The notes beneath the pieces were generated by a model. The model had not been told where the DNA came from, searched no databases, and saw only the letters and a list, made by a program, of their open reading frames with translations. This document shows, piece after piece, positions 53,401 to 63,410 of a stretch of 64,000 nucleotides of DNA. This stretch comes from Ifrita kowaldi. Its lineage: Eukaryota; Chordata; Aves; Passeriformes; Cinclosomatidae. The translations under genes were made by a program, and so were the position numbers. How positions within the stretch are numbered: the first letter of the stretch is position 1; every line of letters starts with the position of its first letter. The stretch lies in NCBI GenBank assembly GCA_013398055.1, contig VZRS01008360.1, positions 248,001 to 312,000 of the forward strand. Reading direction: 5' to 3'.

Positions 53401-56400
53401 CTGTGAATAATGGTCATTCCTGTGTTAGTCAACTTGATCCTCAGACTGTTTCCATGCTTTATGCCTGTGGAAGTTCAGGGGAAGTTCCTTGTGAATGATC
53501 CGGGAATAGGAAGTATGAGAACAGACATTTCATACACAGCTTGTTTCGTCATGCCAGTCCATTTCTTAGCTGTCCAAGAGCAAGAAAGTATTTCATTTGG
53601 AAAAAACATCTGATTAAATGGATTTCATTTTAAACTATTAGTTGAAGGATGTTAGCAGTGTACTTTTAAGAAGCATAGACTACTTTGTGGGAGGGGTATT
53701 TACCTGTTAGGAGGGGTTTGCACTCTACATCGAATTCCTTGTTGTGCACAGTTTAAAATGACTTTGGCTGTAACTACAGAAGTTGCAGCTCCAGCTGGAT
53801 TGCAATGTTGGCATGCCCTACAATATCGTTTTGTTGACTTCAAACTCAAGAAGTGCTGTCATGTACAGCATGGTATGATGCAAGTTTTCAGTAAGTTTCA
53901 ATTTTGACAATTATGAGTCTTTTACATTTTAAAGATGTCGAGTTCAGTCATTAAAAGGAAAAAATCTGTACAAAGCTCTACCTAAGAGTGAGAAACCTGC
54001 AACACTTTTTTAGAAATCTGAGTTTTTGTCTTTTTCTCTTACATAATTATAAACAATGTAATGTGTTTTTAAATACAGGAAGATGAAAGTGAGTTCTTGC
54101 ATCAGTTTTGGTTCTTTTCTGCATTGAATAATGAGTACTTGTGTATATTAAATGTAACTTTTTATGTTCACAGAAGCTCAAATCAGATTTCTTAAGGCAA
54201 AGTTACGTGTGACGCAGGAAGACCTGGCAAATGTAGTGTTTGAATGCAGGAAAAAGGTAAGAGATTAATTTTTTAATCTAGAAATGGAATAGGTTCCTCT
54301 TTAACAAATAAACACAAAACAGAATTCTCTCAACATTTCCTTTCCAAGTATTAAGAGTTAAAGTTCTATTTTTTTTTAAATACCCTATGAATTTAGAGTC
54401 AGGGGTGATAATTTCTCTATGTGATCTTGGGCTAAAAGCTTGCAAAATGCACTTAATGGAAAATCATTTGGGGCCAGAAAGAACCACTGGGAATGAAGAT
54501 ATGCCCCAGCTGTAGGGCCACTGTGGTGCTGCAAAGTCCCAAACCATCACTGCTGGGAAGGAGAGCAGAGCCTGAGAAAAAGGAGGAAGAAACAGTAGCG
54601 GTGAAATGCAGATTGTGGTATGCAGAGAGAAAGAGAGTGGTGCCCAGAGCCAGCTGCTGGGATGAGATGGATGTTTAGGGTAGAATGAGAAATAGAACAG
54701 CTTGAGAAATACAAAAGCTTGAGAAATACAGTCAGGTGCTTTCGGTGTCGTCAGTGGATCAAGTGTGGAAAGAGCTTCCATTTTAAGTGGACTACTGTAA
54801 TCAAAACAGAAATGAGGCTCTGTTCTCAAGAGTACAGTTGATGCAGAGGACAATATTTGGAATTATATGTTTGGGCAGATCGGACTGAGCTTAAGGCATT
54901 AGTGAAGCTACACTGGTATTTCACTGTTAAAATGTACAAGTGAGTTTTATGATCTGCACTGTCTGGCAATATATTTTAAAGTGATGCTCAAACAGCTCTT
55001 GAACTGTAAAATCTTAAGTAGTTCATATCTGTCTGCCAGAGAGATCACTTCTTATTCATGTATTTGTAATCAAGCAAGGTTTTTGAACTAATTTTCCATT
55101 TTACATAACTGGATTATTTTAGTTGTGGTCTCGTAACTTCAGAATGGTTTTTTCCACCTATTCCCCAGGGCCAAATGTGATGATGACATTAAGAATATAT
55201 GGCAAAACACCTGTATGTTTTCTTACAAGCTTATAATTTAGCGTTAAGGAGCAGGATGATATTAAATGAGTTTTTGAGATAAGTACATGAAGAAAATCTT
55301 CAGAAGCAATTAGATTTTGATACTTTATATCTGTACTTTATTTTATTTTTATCAACACAGGTGCTTCTGCGTTTCAACACTTTTATGCTGTGACCAGAAG
55401 AAAGTTGTTACATTAGATTTTAAAGACATCTTCATTTTCAAATCAAATATAATTTTGTCAGTAGCTATTGAACTTCTGTAGTGGCCAAAATCACTACAGA
55501 ATTCAGTTACTGTAGAAGATGACAGACAACCTTGTACTTATTCTTGTCCTGCTCCCTCAGCACTTTGTATGTAAATCTATCATTTTGGGTTCTAGTTTCT
55601 CTGGTGTGAAAACAACTTTATTACATAGAAGGTCCCAAAAATTTCATTTTGACAAAGCCTTGAGATAGATTCTGGGTTTGGTTCCAATTCACAGTCCAGT
55701 TGTTATAAGGAAGCAGTAAATCTGTTTAAATATAAAGAGGTGGGAGTTTCTGAGGTGCGTGAAGTCATGAGAAGCTTAGGATAAGGCACACAGATTTCCC
55801 AGGTGGGAAGCTTGTATTCCAAGGGGCTGAGAGAACAGCAGAGAGAGACTTTTTTCACAGAAATTCCATTTCTGTACGTGCCTTGGTTTCTTTTTCTTAA
55901 AGAAAAGCAGGGCATAATGTGTCTCTGAAATAATCTACATTAGTATTCACTTATAAAGTTTGAAAGGTTATAAAAGAAAAATGCCTTGAATTATAATGCT
56001 TAATGTGGGATGTAATTGCCAGTAGGTCATGAATCTAATATGGGATTCACTTCATGTTAAGAGAATCTTAAATTTGAATACTTGATGTATCCTGGATCAT
56101 TAGCTTGCTTTTAAGTCAAAACCAGATAATATCTTAAAACATAATGGATTGGTTTATCAGTAATTACATTCTCTTCCTTTTTCCATAATTTTTCCTAATG
56201 TGTGCATTTAGCTATTCTCACAAAATTGTCACAAAATACCTATGTGCCACTGTTATTTATATTATTCTATAACATTTTGATTATTTTCAAAACCTTTGGG
56301 CTATGAGAAATGTTATACTGCTAAAAGACAGTTTCAAGTAAAAGACTGCAGAAAATTAAATGAGAAAATTGTTACTGGTTTTTAAAGTATTATATTGGTG

Positions 56401-59400
56401 AAACAGTGTTTTGTTTCCTTAGTCTTACTTGTTGCTATTTCTAGATCTACAGCATATATATTCTTACTACCTTTTATTTACAAGACATTATTACTGCATT
56501 ACCCTTCTGCTTCCTTGCAATAATTTAGCTGGGCTTTTTTGCCAATTACTGCCATACAGGATGATGAAAATCAGAATTTAGAAACTCGGCTTAAAGATAC
56601 CGAAGAAGAAAACACAAGACTGCAACGAACAATCAGCCTGCAGCAATCTCAGACTGAGAAGTACAAAATGTTGTCACAAGAAGCAAACAAAAAAAACGAA
56701 GGGTTACAACAAGAGGTCACTGCACTACAAAAGGTATTGCAGATATTAGTCTCATTTATCTCAAAAAAGGGAAAAAACCCACATCACCTCTGTTCCCTGA
56801 TGGATTGATAGAGCTGTATTCAATGATCTGATTAGTGTTTCAATGTCTGTTAATAGTTTTATAAATTGTATTTTTAAATGGCCTAATAATTTTTTTAAAA
56901 GGAAGAAATAATACATTTTGCTAACTGCTTTTCTTCCACTTCTACAATAATATATTTTTTTGTTTTAAAATTGAATTCCTGTGTAAAAGACCCACAAGAG
57001 CCAAACTACCTTTTCAGAAACTGCTGTGAAATATAAAAAGCAATCCTGAAAAGTACAAGGATTCCATTTTTAGCATTTTAATAATAATTTTTTAAAAATT
57101 GCTTCTGTAAATTCTCTTGTAAGCTGTAGAACCTAATGAGCATTTTTTTAAAAAGCACCTGCAGCTTATAATAGTATCTTCTGCAGGTAAAGGAAGGGAT
57201 GTCTTTGTTGTTGCAAATGGACTGTTGGAAAAGCAGGCACTCCAGTGTGGCTGAGTCCAAGTGAGCGTGGCTGCTGCTGTCCCACACACGCACAGTGGTG
57301 CCCATGCCTGGCACAGCAGATGGCTGTGTACACAGCTTTGTTTGTTTGGAACTTAATCTTAAGGGCAGCACATGTTTTTCTTTAATTCCTCAGAGCTAGA
57401 GGGGTTGACTTCAAAACCATGTAATACATATAGTGTTGGGTAGTACATGTAATAAAACTAGGAGAATGGTCCAGTTAAAAATTTGGGGGAAACAGAACAC
57501 AACTCAGCCCATCAAAGTCTCATACTTCTATTAAATCATATTATGGATTTGTGTGGGCATGCTTGTATCTTAATGTTTGGTAGTTCTGGCATTTTAAAAC
57601 TAACATGGTCTTTGTGTTCTTTTTGTGCAGATACTTGGAGGTTTTAAGTTCCTTTACACTGATTGTGATTCTGTCAGAAAAAATATTCAGTACCAGTATT
57701 TATCCTACTCATCAGCTTACAGCAAATATGGCCTAGAGATTTACAGTCATTTAGTCCCTTATCTTAAAGCAAGACAGAACAAATTATATTCAAACCATCC
57801 TGGACATAAGATTGTTTAACCTGTACTTAAAGCCTTATGGAATGGCAATTTCAACCATTTCCTTGCACACGGTCACAGTTAGAAAATATTTAGGAAATCA
57901 TACCATATCCAGAATATGGTCACTTCCCTCACTGGTCTTTGCTTTGGATTTACCATCCTCAGTTGCTTCAATTATTCCTCATAGGTTGTTCACCTATGAG
58001 GTGAACTAGAATTCACCAAGGTTACCAATCAGTCATGATCATGAAAAATAGTGGTAATTCTTTAAAATATTAAGACAGCAAAAAAAGCAAGTGTATGTAA
58101 TGAAAGGTTCTCTAATTCAGAAGTTATTTTACATATTTTTTCTGCTATAATAAATTATCTAACTGCAAAGACCACGCATGTAAAAATAATGTTGCAGTAA
58201 CTGCTTATATCTCCTGTGGATTTAGGAGTCTGAAAACTGCTCTATTTTTCAGATATGAAGTATTATTCAACCCTACTTAATTAATGTAGTGTAGATCAAT
58301 TCTAGACATTTAAAAGCAATTTCCTGTGAACACAGGCTCGAAATCATGCTACTGTGCTGCTAAACTCTCACAACTCTTACTTGCAGTCTAAAGAAAGTTT
58401 TCTGTATAGCTGAGAGAGCACAAGTATGACGTCTGATTTTGGGGCTTTTATTGCTTTTTCTGTTGTTGCAATGTAGATGATGGTACACCTACATTGTGAT
58501 ACATACTTCCCCATACTCCTTAGATTATCAAGTTTTTGTAACTTCATTAATGCCCCAGGTACTTTTTGTATGTGCCTAAGCAAAGATTCTCACTTGCTTC
58601 TCCCAATTTACCTGAAACATGGTAACTACTTTGTTGTTTTTACATCTCATTCTTTTGGTGTTTGGTCTCTGTAAACATTGCTGCTGCAGCACTCACCTAA
58701 GGCAGTAACTGAATTCTGATGCTCCCAGAAACTTCCATCCTTTTCTTTCCAGCATTCAAATTTTTTTCTATCTAGTTGATCTAATAAATGCTATCACCCC
58801 TCTCATCTCTTTTTCACCACTGGTCTACAAGAATATTCCTTCCTTTGTGTGTTCAGCTTAGCTCTAATGTTAGATAGTGGTCAGGGGAGCACCGAAGTTG
58901 TTCTCTTACTCTTTTTAGGCCTTTGTGCAGGGGTTTATCACCTGCCTTGAAGAAAGGCTTGATGTTAAGTACACGTTCTCTCTCAACTGTTTTTTTGGGG
59001 AGGTGTTGCAGAGCTTCCTAAAGATAGCAGTGCTGCCTTCGCTGCTGCTGGGAGGACAGAAGGCCTGGTGAGGGTTACTCATGAGCCATCACAGCCCCTG
59101 CTGATGTCCCATGATGTGCCTCAGCCATGTCAGAGCAGTGGGGAAAATCCAGCAACTGAAATGGGATACAAATTTAAAACAAAGTAGTTTATTCTCCCCC
59201 CTCTTAGAGAAACATTATGTGAGAAAACTAATCCAGCTTTGACAAAGTATTGAAGAAATGGCAGAAACCTTGCCTAGTTACAAAATAAGACACTTATTTC
59301 AGGCATTTTTAAGATTAAAAACTTGGAGTTGAATACATTTAACAATATACCCTCACTGGATGACTTGCAGGAAAGTCCTTGATAAGGTGTTATGTGTGAC

Positions 59401-62400
59401 AGTAAATGTCAAAAATCCCTAAAAGAATTCTTAGAATTCTTTTATTAAATGATCTGATTAGTGGATAAGTAATTTGCATTGCATATAGACTATTTTTTTT
59501 GGTCATTTAATGCTTGAAAGACTATATTCCAAAGCTTTTCATATTAATGCAGAATAAAATACATAGCCTGAAAGATTCAGTTGACTTTATTCACAGCTCC
59601 ATCATCTTGATACGAGACAAAGAGGTCAATTAGTATGTATTTCTTGGATAAATGATGTGGAAGTCTTAAGTAACCACCACAGAGCAGGTGCAGAATTGAG
59701 AAAATGGAAGAATTACTCAGAAATGAGGCAGTCTGAGGGCTGCCTCATTATCAGTAAGCCCCCTCTCTACCCTGAGTTGGCTAAAAGAATCTTTCTGTGC
59801 CTGTTACTAAAAGTTTGATGCTTTAAAGAAAAAGTCTATTTCTTTTTCATAAAACACAAGATGTGCTCTTTCTGCCGGAATTGTTTATTTCTTTTACTTA
59901 TCTATATTCCCTGATCTTTAGTCTCATTATTCTGTTCCTCAACTTGGTCTCTTTCTCTCATTTCTCCACTTACAGCACTATGAAATACTGTCAGCAGAGT
60001 CAAGAGACAACTGTTTTGATTGGTGCCATAAACTTGATCAACTATTTTCTGCCAGATGAAATAGTTACTACCCTCAGCCATCTTCAGGAGGCTGCTTTAA
60101 CTTCTTGGTGGTAATTGCATGTAGTAATCTCTGGGGCAAAGAGGTGAAAGGAACAGGTGGGAAGAAGCAGCTGGGAACATGAGCCACCATTCCAAAATCT
60201 GCCACAGAGTGGACACAGTGATCTTTTTTCTCTTTTTCTGACTGATCATACAAGGTTTTTCAGTCAGTTCTGTGGTCTTACATGATCAGCTTCAGAATTA
60301 TTCCAAGAGAAGCTTAAAAAAAATAAAGATGAGAAAGATCCCTTTTCAAGATTTTAAAGGAGAAGGGGATATTTTAACAGTAGAATTGTCTTTGAGATAG
60401 ATTCTATCTGCAGGCCAAAGAAGTTCACAGACTCTTCAGCTTTCAAGGGTGAGCCTCTTTGTAAGTGTGGTGTTGATACAGGATTCATTAAAATACCATT
60501 ATTCATGATGTTTTTATTGGGTTTGTCCTTTCTTAAATAGGAATTGGAGAATCTAAAGCGTGCCCATAAGCAGGCTGCAGCCACTCAGAGTGCAACAGAG
60601 GTTCGTTTAAACAGGGCCTTGGAAGAAGTGGAGAAATATAAAGTGGAGCTGAATAAACTGAAGCAAAGCAACAAGGTAGTGTGGCTTAGGAAAAGAATTT
60701 CCAGTCTGTAATCACTCAGTAATGCTAGAATGAGACAAAAAGCTTGATGGGCTTTGGAAGCATCATATCTCTTACAGGCAGCCCCAAAATTAACTTGGAG
60801 CAAATCACAGAAGTCCTCAGTAAGTTATCTTAGATGACACTACTGCAACCTCTGCAGGAGGAGGAAATGAAGTGAAAGCCTTTCTGATTTTCCTCATTTG
60901 TGTGAAAATGAGACATGTTTAGAAAGAGAGAGAAGTACACATACACACCTAACACATACAAAGGCAAACCACAGCTCTTATTGCCAAGATTTTCTTTTCT
61001 TTTTTAAGCTTTGATGTGGGAGTATTTTGATTAATCCCATTTCTTTTCAGAAGTGTCATGTGTGGCTACTGTTTGTCATTTTCTTATGTAATGCCAGGTT
61101 TCATTGGTTAAAGCACCGCTTTCATAATTAATACATTTCTCCTTTTCTTCCCTTGGTAGGATGTAGTTAACCAAGAACTCAAAATGATTGAAGACTTAAA
61201 ATCAGAAAACAAGAAACTGCAGAAACAAAAAGGAGAGCTAATTACAGGTTTTAAAAAGCAGTTAAAGTTAATTGATATTTTGAAGAGACAAAAGGTAAGG
61301 AGCAGAGTATGGGTGTATTTCAGTTAACAACCTCTAGCTAAATGTGTCTGTTGTCCAATAAAGTAATCCTGAAAACTGTGAGTTTACATGGAAAGAAATT
61401 AAAATGAGAGGAAAGTATACTAAGAGATGTTGCCCAAATTGAACAATTTTCCACTTACTAGTTCCATCAAACCTTTCACTTAAAATACTTGGGATGTGTG
61501 CAGCCATTTCTATCAGTTTTCCGTCTGAGGCTGCGTGAGTCATGGAGAGCTATGGGCTGCACAGCTGTCTGGACAGGACCTTAACATCGCAGAGTGGGTC
61601 ACCTCCAGTTGCTTACTCTGCTGAATCTCATGGGATTCATTTTGCGATGGAGTCAGTGCACTTCTTACACTCTCAAACCAAGACAGCTAAAGCAAGCAAT
61701 GTATGGCGGCTTGTTAAGCAGAACCCCGTTTTAGAAGGGCCAGCTTAGAGATAAGAAAATAGAACATTTTATTTACCCTTTGAGTACTCAGTGATCACCA
61801 GACATTTAGTAAACACTTCTGAAGCTGTTGAGCCCCTAGAAGAGGAATAGTTCTGTATGAAGTGGCAACTTCAGGGAGCAAAATACACACTCTTACCCTA
61901 AGAACTGGGAATTGCAATATGAAACTACACCCTTGAATCTGGAATACCTCCCCAACACAGGGCAAAGCAGGACAGGCACATGGAATAAAAAGAAGCAGGG
62001 CTGCTTGTGCATTTCCAGTGCAAGAGAATTTTTCTGGCAGTAATAGGATGCAGAGGAGATCCTGGGGATTCATCTAACAGCAGCAGTGCTAGCTCAGCCT
62101 TTGGCTGGCCCTTCTAGCTCTGCAAGTTTATTTTGAGAATTAAAACTACACAGCATTCACTCAAAATATGTTCTTATAGATGAGGTAGCTCATTGTCCTC
62201 TGGAACGTGAATTCACTGAAATGAGTGTCACAGAGCAGCATTTCTGTTCTGTTCTGAGAACCAAACCCATGGTCTCAGACAAGTGTCACAAACTGCATTA
62301 AATACGTTTTTAAACAATTACAAATGCTGTATCAGAACTGCAGATAGGAGAGAAAGCCACTTAACTTTTCTTACAAAAAGTGTTACTCACAGATGAAGGG

Positions 62401-62997
62401 TGCTGCAAGTTGTCCTTTCTGAAGAGACTGTGACTGGAGGAACGTGGATGAGACTGGGGCTAACCCTGTACCTTGCAGCTTCTGGCCAAAGGCACTGGAG
62501 AAGGGCAGCTGAAGCTCACATGTGCTCAGTATTCACAATCAGTGGAAGGACTTCAAGTCTGCTTCAAACAGGCCTTTTGTTGAATGAATTAGAAAAAACC
62601 TGATTTAGGCTATTTGTGTAGTATTTGTGTGGCAGATTCAGATGCACAGAGCAGACAGAGCCTGAAGAATGATAGAGTGAAAAAATTCCCTAAAGACATT
62701 AAATATCAGGAATAGGATGATTTGTTTTGTAATAGCTTTAATGTTAAATTGTATATTGATCAGCCTGAAAGAACGTGGACCAATTTTCTTACATGTGTTC
62801 TTCAGAAGTCACAAGAGTTGTCAGATTTTCAAGAATTTCTGTACTTTATTAAAACCCATAAAATATCCCAGTTATTCAGGATTACCACAGTTACCTTCTG
62901 CTCTTTTTTTTTTTTTCAGATGCACATTGAAGCTGCCAAGATGCTTTCTTTTACCGAAGAGGAATTCATGAAAGCTCTTGAGTGGGGAAATTATTGA
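41421..62997 (+). CDS. TEX9: TEX9, testis-expressed protein 9, complete 12-exon gene
   Basis: Twelve exons with GT-AG borders join into one open frame of 392 codons plus TGA. Introns, 5' to 3', are about 91, 836, 1165, 3839, 951, 1491, 3806, 2303, 3807, 484 and 1625 bp. I recognise the product as TEX9 from the tail SFTEEEFMKALEWGN, the blocks QSATEVRLNRALEE, GFKKQLKLID and EAQIRFLKAKL, and a length close to the mammalian protein (about 391 aa). Residues 1-43 are Gly/Ala/Pro-rich and poorly conserved. Residues about 44-65 are a short charged helix (YKRLNAELEAKT). Residues about 190-372 are a long charged coiled coil. No signal peptide, membrane segment or catalytic motif is visible. TEX9 is known mainly as a testis and ciliated-tissue protein; its molecular role is poorly defined and it is best treated as a coiled-coil structural or scaffold protein. 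The start is the only ATG in exon 1, with A at -3. In other vertebrates the neighbours are RFX7 upstream and MNS1 downstream. Confidence 0.96.
41490..41511 (+). repeat. (GGACTC)n hexanucleotide repeat in intron 1
   Basis: About 3.5 copies of a GGACTC/CTCGGA hexamer fill a quarter of the 91-bp intron 1, right after a ggctcgggctgggct stretch. Copy-number change here would directly change the length of a near-minimal intron. Confidence 0.85.
41557..41642 (+). CDS. TEX9: TEX9 coding exon 2
   Basis: The exon follows ctccccgcag and ends ...cagtacaa|gtaagg, 86 nt, in phase 2. It encodes a Pro/Gly/Ala-rich stretch (RRAPGSPPAFPGPGALSG) and then WLAKEEQY. The EEQYK/R junction with exon 3 matches the EEEYKRLNAEL motif of mammalian TEX9, which fixes the splice phase. 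Confidence 0.9.
42479..42542 (+). CDS. TEX9: TEX9 coding exon 3
   Basis: The exon is 64 nt, between ttctttcag (acceptor) and atg|gtgagt (donor). Its leading base completes the Lys codon split by intron 2, and it ends in phase 0. It encodes RLNAELEAKTEKLVRQAEEL, a charged amphipathic helix that corresponds to the first conserved block of TEX9. Confidence 0.95.
43564..43618 (+). repeat. Short tandem duplication in TEX9 intron 3
   Basis: The unit cttttccacagtagactatagttt recurs about 31 bp later as cttttccatagtagactgtagtt (3 differences), indicating a recent local duplication about 100 bp before exon 4. Confidence 0.8.
43708..43772 (+). CDS. TEX9: TEX9 coding exon 4
   Basis: The exon is 65 nt, after a pyrimidine tract and aatgaag, and ends caaag|gtacgt in phase 2. 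It encodes KGQQKILSQPVQSKSPEDDRQ and the first two bases of an Arg codon. It aligns with the weakly conserved hydrophilic linker of mammalian TEX9 (RSRPVSTQ...DDEDD-like). Confidence 0.88.
45728..45752 (+). other. G-quadruplex motif
   Basis: Five G runs of 3-4 are separated by CT or CC: GGG-CT-GGGG-CT-GGGG-CT-GGG-CC-GGG. This satisfies the usual G3+N1-7 quadruplex rule with very short loops, on the transcribed-sense strand of TEX9 intron 4 within a small CpG-rich patch. Confidence 0.75.
45825..45957 (+). repeat. Minisatellite, three copies of a 44-45-bp unit
   Basis: Three head-to-tail copies begin at about 45,825, 45,870 and 45,914. Each runs ggctgcgtgtctgtctgtgt then gccyctgc.ggattcacacagtcc. 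Copies differ at only a few positions (for example cctctg/cccctg, gcggg/gcagg, acagag/acacag), so the array is young. It is in TEX9 intron 4. It makes the surrounding frames look coding (a repeated CVSVCVPL-like string), but that is a repeat artefact. Confidence 0.92.
46130..46504. other. Assembly gap (375 N)
   Basis: This is a run of N in intron 4 of TEX9, about 170 bp downstream of the minisatellite. It is flanked by T-rich DNA on both sides (ggttttttctgttttt and tttttgg), so the missing sequence probably starts or ends in a homopolymer or simple repeat. Confidence 0.99.
46787..46801. repeat. (TA)n microsatellite
   Basis: About seven TA units in TEX9 intron 4, 280 bp beyond the gap. A comparable (GT)6 run lies at 14,197-14,208. 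Confidence 0.85.
47612..47660 (+). CDS. TEX9: TEX9 coding exon 5
   Basis: The exon is 49 nt, after a long T tract and aaatgcag, with donor aag|gtacca, ending in phase 0. It encodes (R)DPLCPKVSSLTHSLAK. The sequence itself is poorly conserved. Support comes from the splice sites and from exact phase fit between exons 4 and 6. Confidence 0.8.
48612..48697 (+). CDS. TEX9: TEX9 coding exon 6
   Basis: The exon is 86 nt, after aaacttttag, with donor tcaag|gtatac, ending in phase 2. It encodes VENKKKFPSVPTAQNRPYSA, then SKGKRTTS. This fits the basic linker of mammalian TEX9 (KVQNKLHSANKGRKTNSS), where NRPYSASKGKRTTS is the clear counterpart. Confidence 0.9.
48698..50188 (+). other. TEX9 intron 6
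   Basis: A G-rich segment at about 49.0-49.6 kb carries overlapping open frames on both strands (up to 166 codons on the minus strand) without recognisable similarity. Otherwise nothing was identified. Confidence 0.8.
50189..50367 (+). CDS. TEX9: TEX9 coding exon 7
   Basis: The exon is 179 nt, between gttttttttag (T-rich acceptor) and gaacag|gtaagt (strong donor), ending in phase 1. It carries the conserved FSLTKTISKVEEKL block followed by an acidic DCQDDDIFPRV segment and NEMGT, equivalent to FSLAKTISKIEGQL...DDIFSGV...DIGT in mammals. Confidence 0.95.
50368..54173 (+). other. TEX9 intron 7
   Basis: A 3.8-kb intron, AT-rich, with the candidate 33-nt microexon near its 3' end (888 bp before exon 8). 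No repeat family was recognised. Confidence 0.8.
53253..53285 (+). CDS. TEX9: Candidate 33-nt cassette microexon of TEX9
   Basis: Inside intron 7, a 33-nt segment is preceded by a good acceptor (tactggcctctgcag) and followed by a strong donor (gggaag|gtgagt). Its phase is 1-1, exactly that of the flanking exons, so inclusion would insert ELELKLQLMRE between ...NEMGT and EAQIRFLK without disturbing the frame. The peptide is Leu/Glu/Lys-rich and would extend the following coiled coil. My recollection of the main mammalian form passes directly from GT to EAQIRFLK, so this would be an alternative or lineage-specific exon. It is inferred from sequence only and chance remains possible. Confidence 0.5.
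54174..54256 (+). CDS. TEX9: TEX9 coding exon 8
   Basis: The exon is 83 nt, between atgttcacag and aaaaag|gtaaga, entering in phase 1 and leaving in phase 0. It encodes EAQIRFLKAKLRVTQEDLAN and then VVFECRKK, one of the best conserved TEX9 blocks and the start of the long coiled coil. Confidence 0.96.
54257..56559 (+). other. TEX9 intron 8
   Basis: A 2.3-kb intron. It contains a short duplication (agcttgagaaataca) near 54.7 kb. No other feature was seen. Confidence 0.8.
56560..56733 (+). CDS. TEX9: TEX9 coding exon 9
   Basis: The exon has exactly 58 codons, between ctgccatacag and caaaag|gtattg (a weak donor), in phase 0-0. It encodes a charged coiled coil: DDENQNLETRLKDTEEENTR, then LQRTISLQQSQTEKYKMLSQ, then EANKKNEGLQQEV. 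The RTI-QQSQ-EKYK-EANKK pattern is diagnostic for TEX9. Confidence 0.96.
56734..60540 (+). other. TEX9 intron 9
   Basis: A 3.8-kb AT-rich intron with the perfect hairpin at about 58.0 kb. No exon-like conserved coding or mobile element was recognised. Confidence 0.8.
57977..58001. repeat. Perfect hairpin, 10-bp stem with 5-nt loop
   Basis: CCTCATAGGT and ACCTATGAGG are exact reverse complements separated by TGTTC, within TEX9 intron 9. The stem is too short for a miRNA precursor. It may simply be a chance palindrome or the remnant of a short transposon end. Confidence 0.9.
60541..60675 (+). CDS. TEX9: TEX9 coding exon 10
   Basis: The exon has 45 codons, between tttcttaaatag and aacaag|gtagtg, in phase 0-0. 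It encodes ELENLKRAHKQAAATQSATE followed by VRLNRALEEVEKYKVELNKL. This is near-identical to the mammalian coiled-coil block and leaves no doubt about the family. Confidence 0.97.
61160..61294 (+). CDS. TEX9: TEX9 coding exon 11
   Basis: The exon has 45 codons, between cccttggtag and caaaag|gtaagg, in phase 0-0. It encodes DVVNQELKMIEDLKSENKKL followed by QKQKGELITGFKKQLKLIDI. It continues the coiled coil and includes the highly conserved GFKKQLKLID motif. Confidence 0.97.
61295..62919 (+). other. TEX9 intron 11
   Basis: A 1.6-kb intron. Its last 198 bp are open in the same frame as exon 12, so intron retention or an internal start would give a chimeric short C-terminal product. No conservation argument supports this. 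Confidence 0.75.
62920..62997 (+). CDS. TEX9: TEX9 terminal coding exon 12
   Basis: After a 13-T pyrimidine tract and cag, 25 codons and TGA encode MHIEAAKMLSFTEEEFMKAL and then EWGNY. This is the invariant TEX9 tail; mammals end in WGNS, here WGNY. The reading frame stays open for some 66 codons upstream into intron 11 (from about 62,722); I treat that as intron, because exons 11 and 12 join directly in the family. Confidence 0.97.
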   Translation: MHIEAAKMLSFTEEEFMKALEWGNY

Positions 62998-63410
62998 TCC
63001 CATTAAATAACAACTTCTGTTTGAAAGATGAGTCAGATGGTACATTATTTTGAGACTGTATATGAGTCCTTGTTAATAGTTAATAACTGTATATCCCACT
63101 GAATTGATTTTGTTGATTTTACTTATGTTTAAATTGTTTAACTTTTGTAAGCCTGATAGCTTGTGTTGTAATGTCGTATGAAACACATATTTCTACTTCA
63201 TTGTCAGGCTAAACTGCCCATTTTGTAAGGAGCAGAGAAGCTCAGATCATGCAAGAAATATTCCAACAGGTGGACTTGGTTATCAGTTTGCTCTGTTTTA
63301 GCATTTAAAACTGTACCTTACCTATGGGTAATACTCAGTCCAAGGAAGTCAGGATTTAGTCTCAGAAAATTCCTTGTTGCAACAGAAATAAATTAACTGG
63401 TGATCCAGTT
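62998..63410 (+). other. TEX9: TEX9 3' UTR (probable)
   Basis: Sequence after the TGA is AT-rich with stops in all frames. An ATTAAA at 63,002-63,007 is probably too close to the stop codon to be the main signal. A canonical AATAAA at 63,387-63,392, followed by T/GT-rich DNA around 63,420-63,435, is the best polyadenylation site, giving a 3' UTR of roughly 410 nt. Confidence 0.6.
63387..63392 (+). terminator. Candidate TEX9 polyadenylation signal AATAAA
   Basis: This canonical hexamer lies 390 bp after the TGA and is followed within 50 bp by tgtcatgtcctttt, a plausible GU/U-rich downstream element. A second candidate, ATTAAA at 63,687-63,692, would give a longer 3' UTR. Confidence 0.55.

Noticed and set aside
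57625..57819. Exon-like start after tgtgcag in intron 9
   Set aside because: The acceptor looks fair, but no donor gives a frame-compatible exon, and exons 9 and 10 join perfectly without it.
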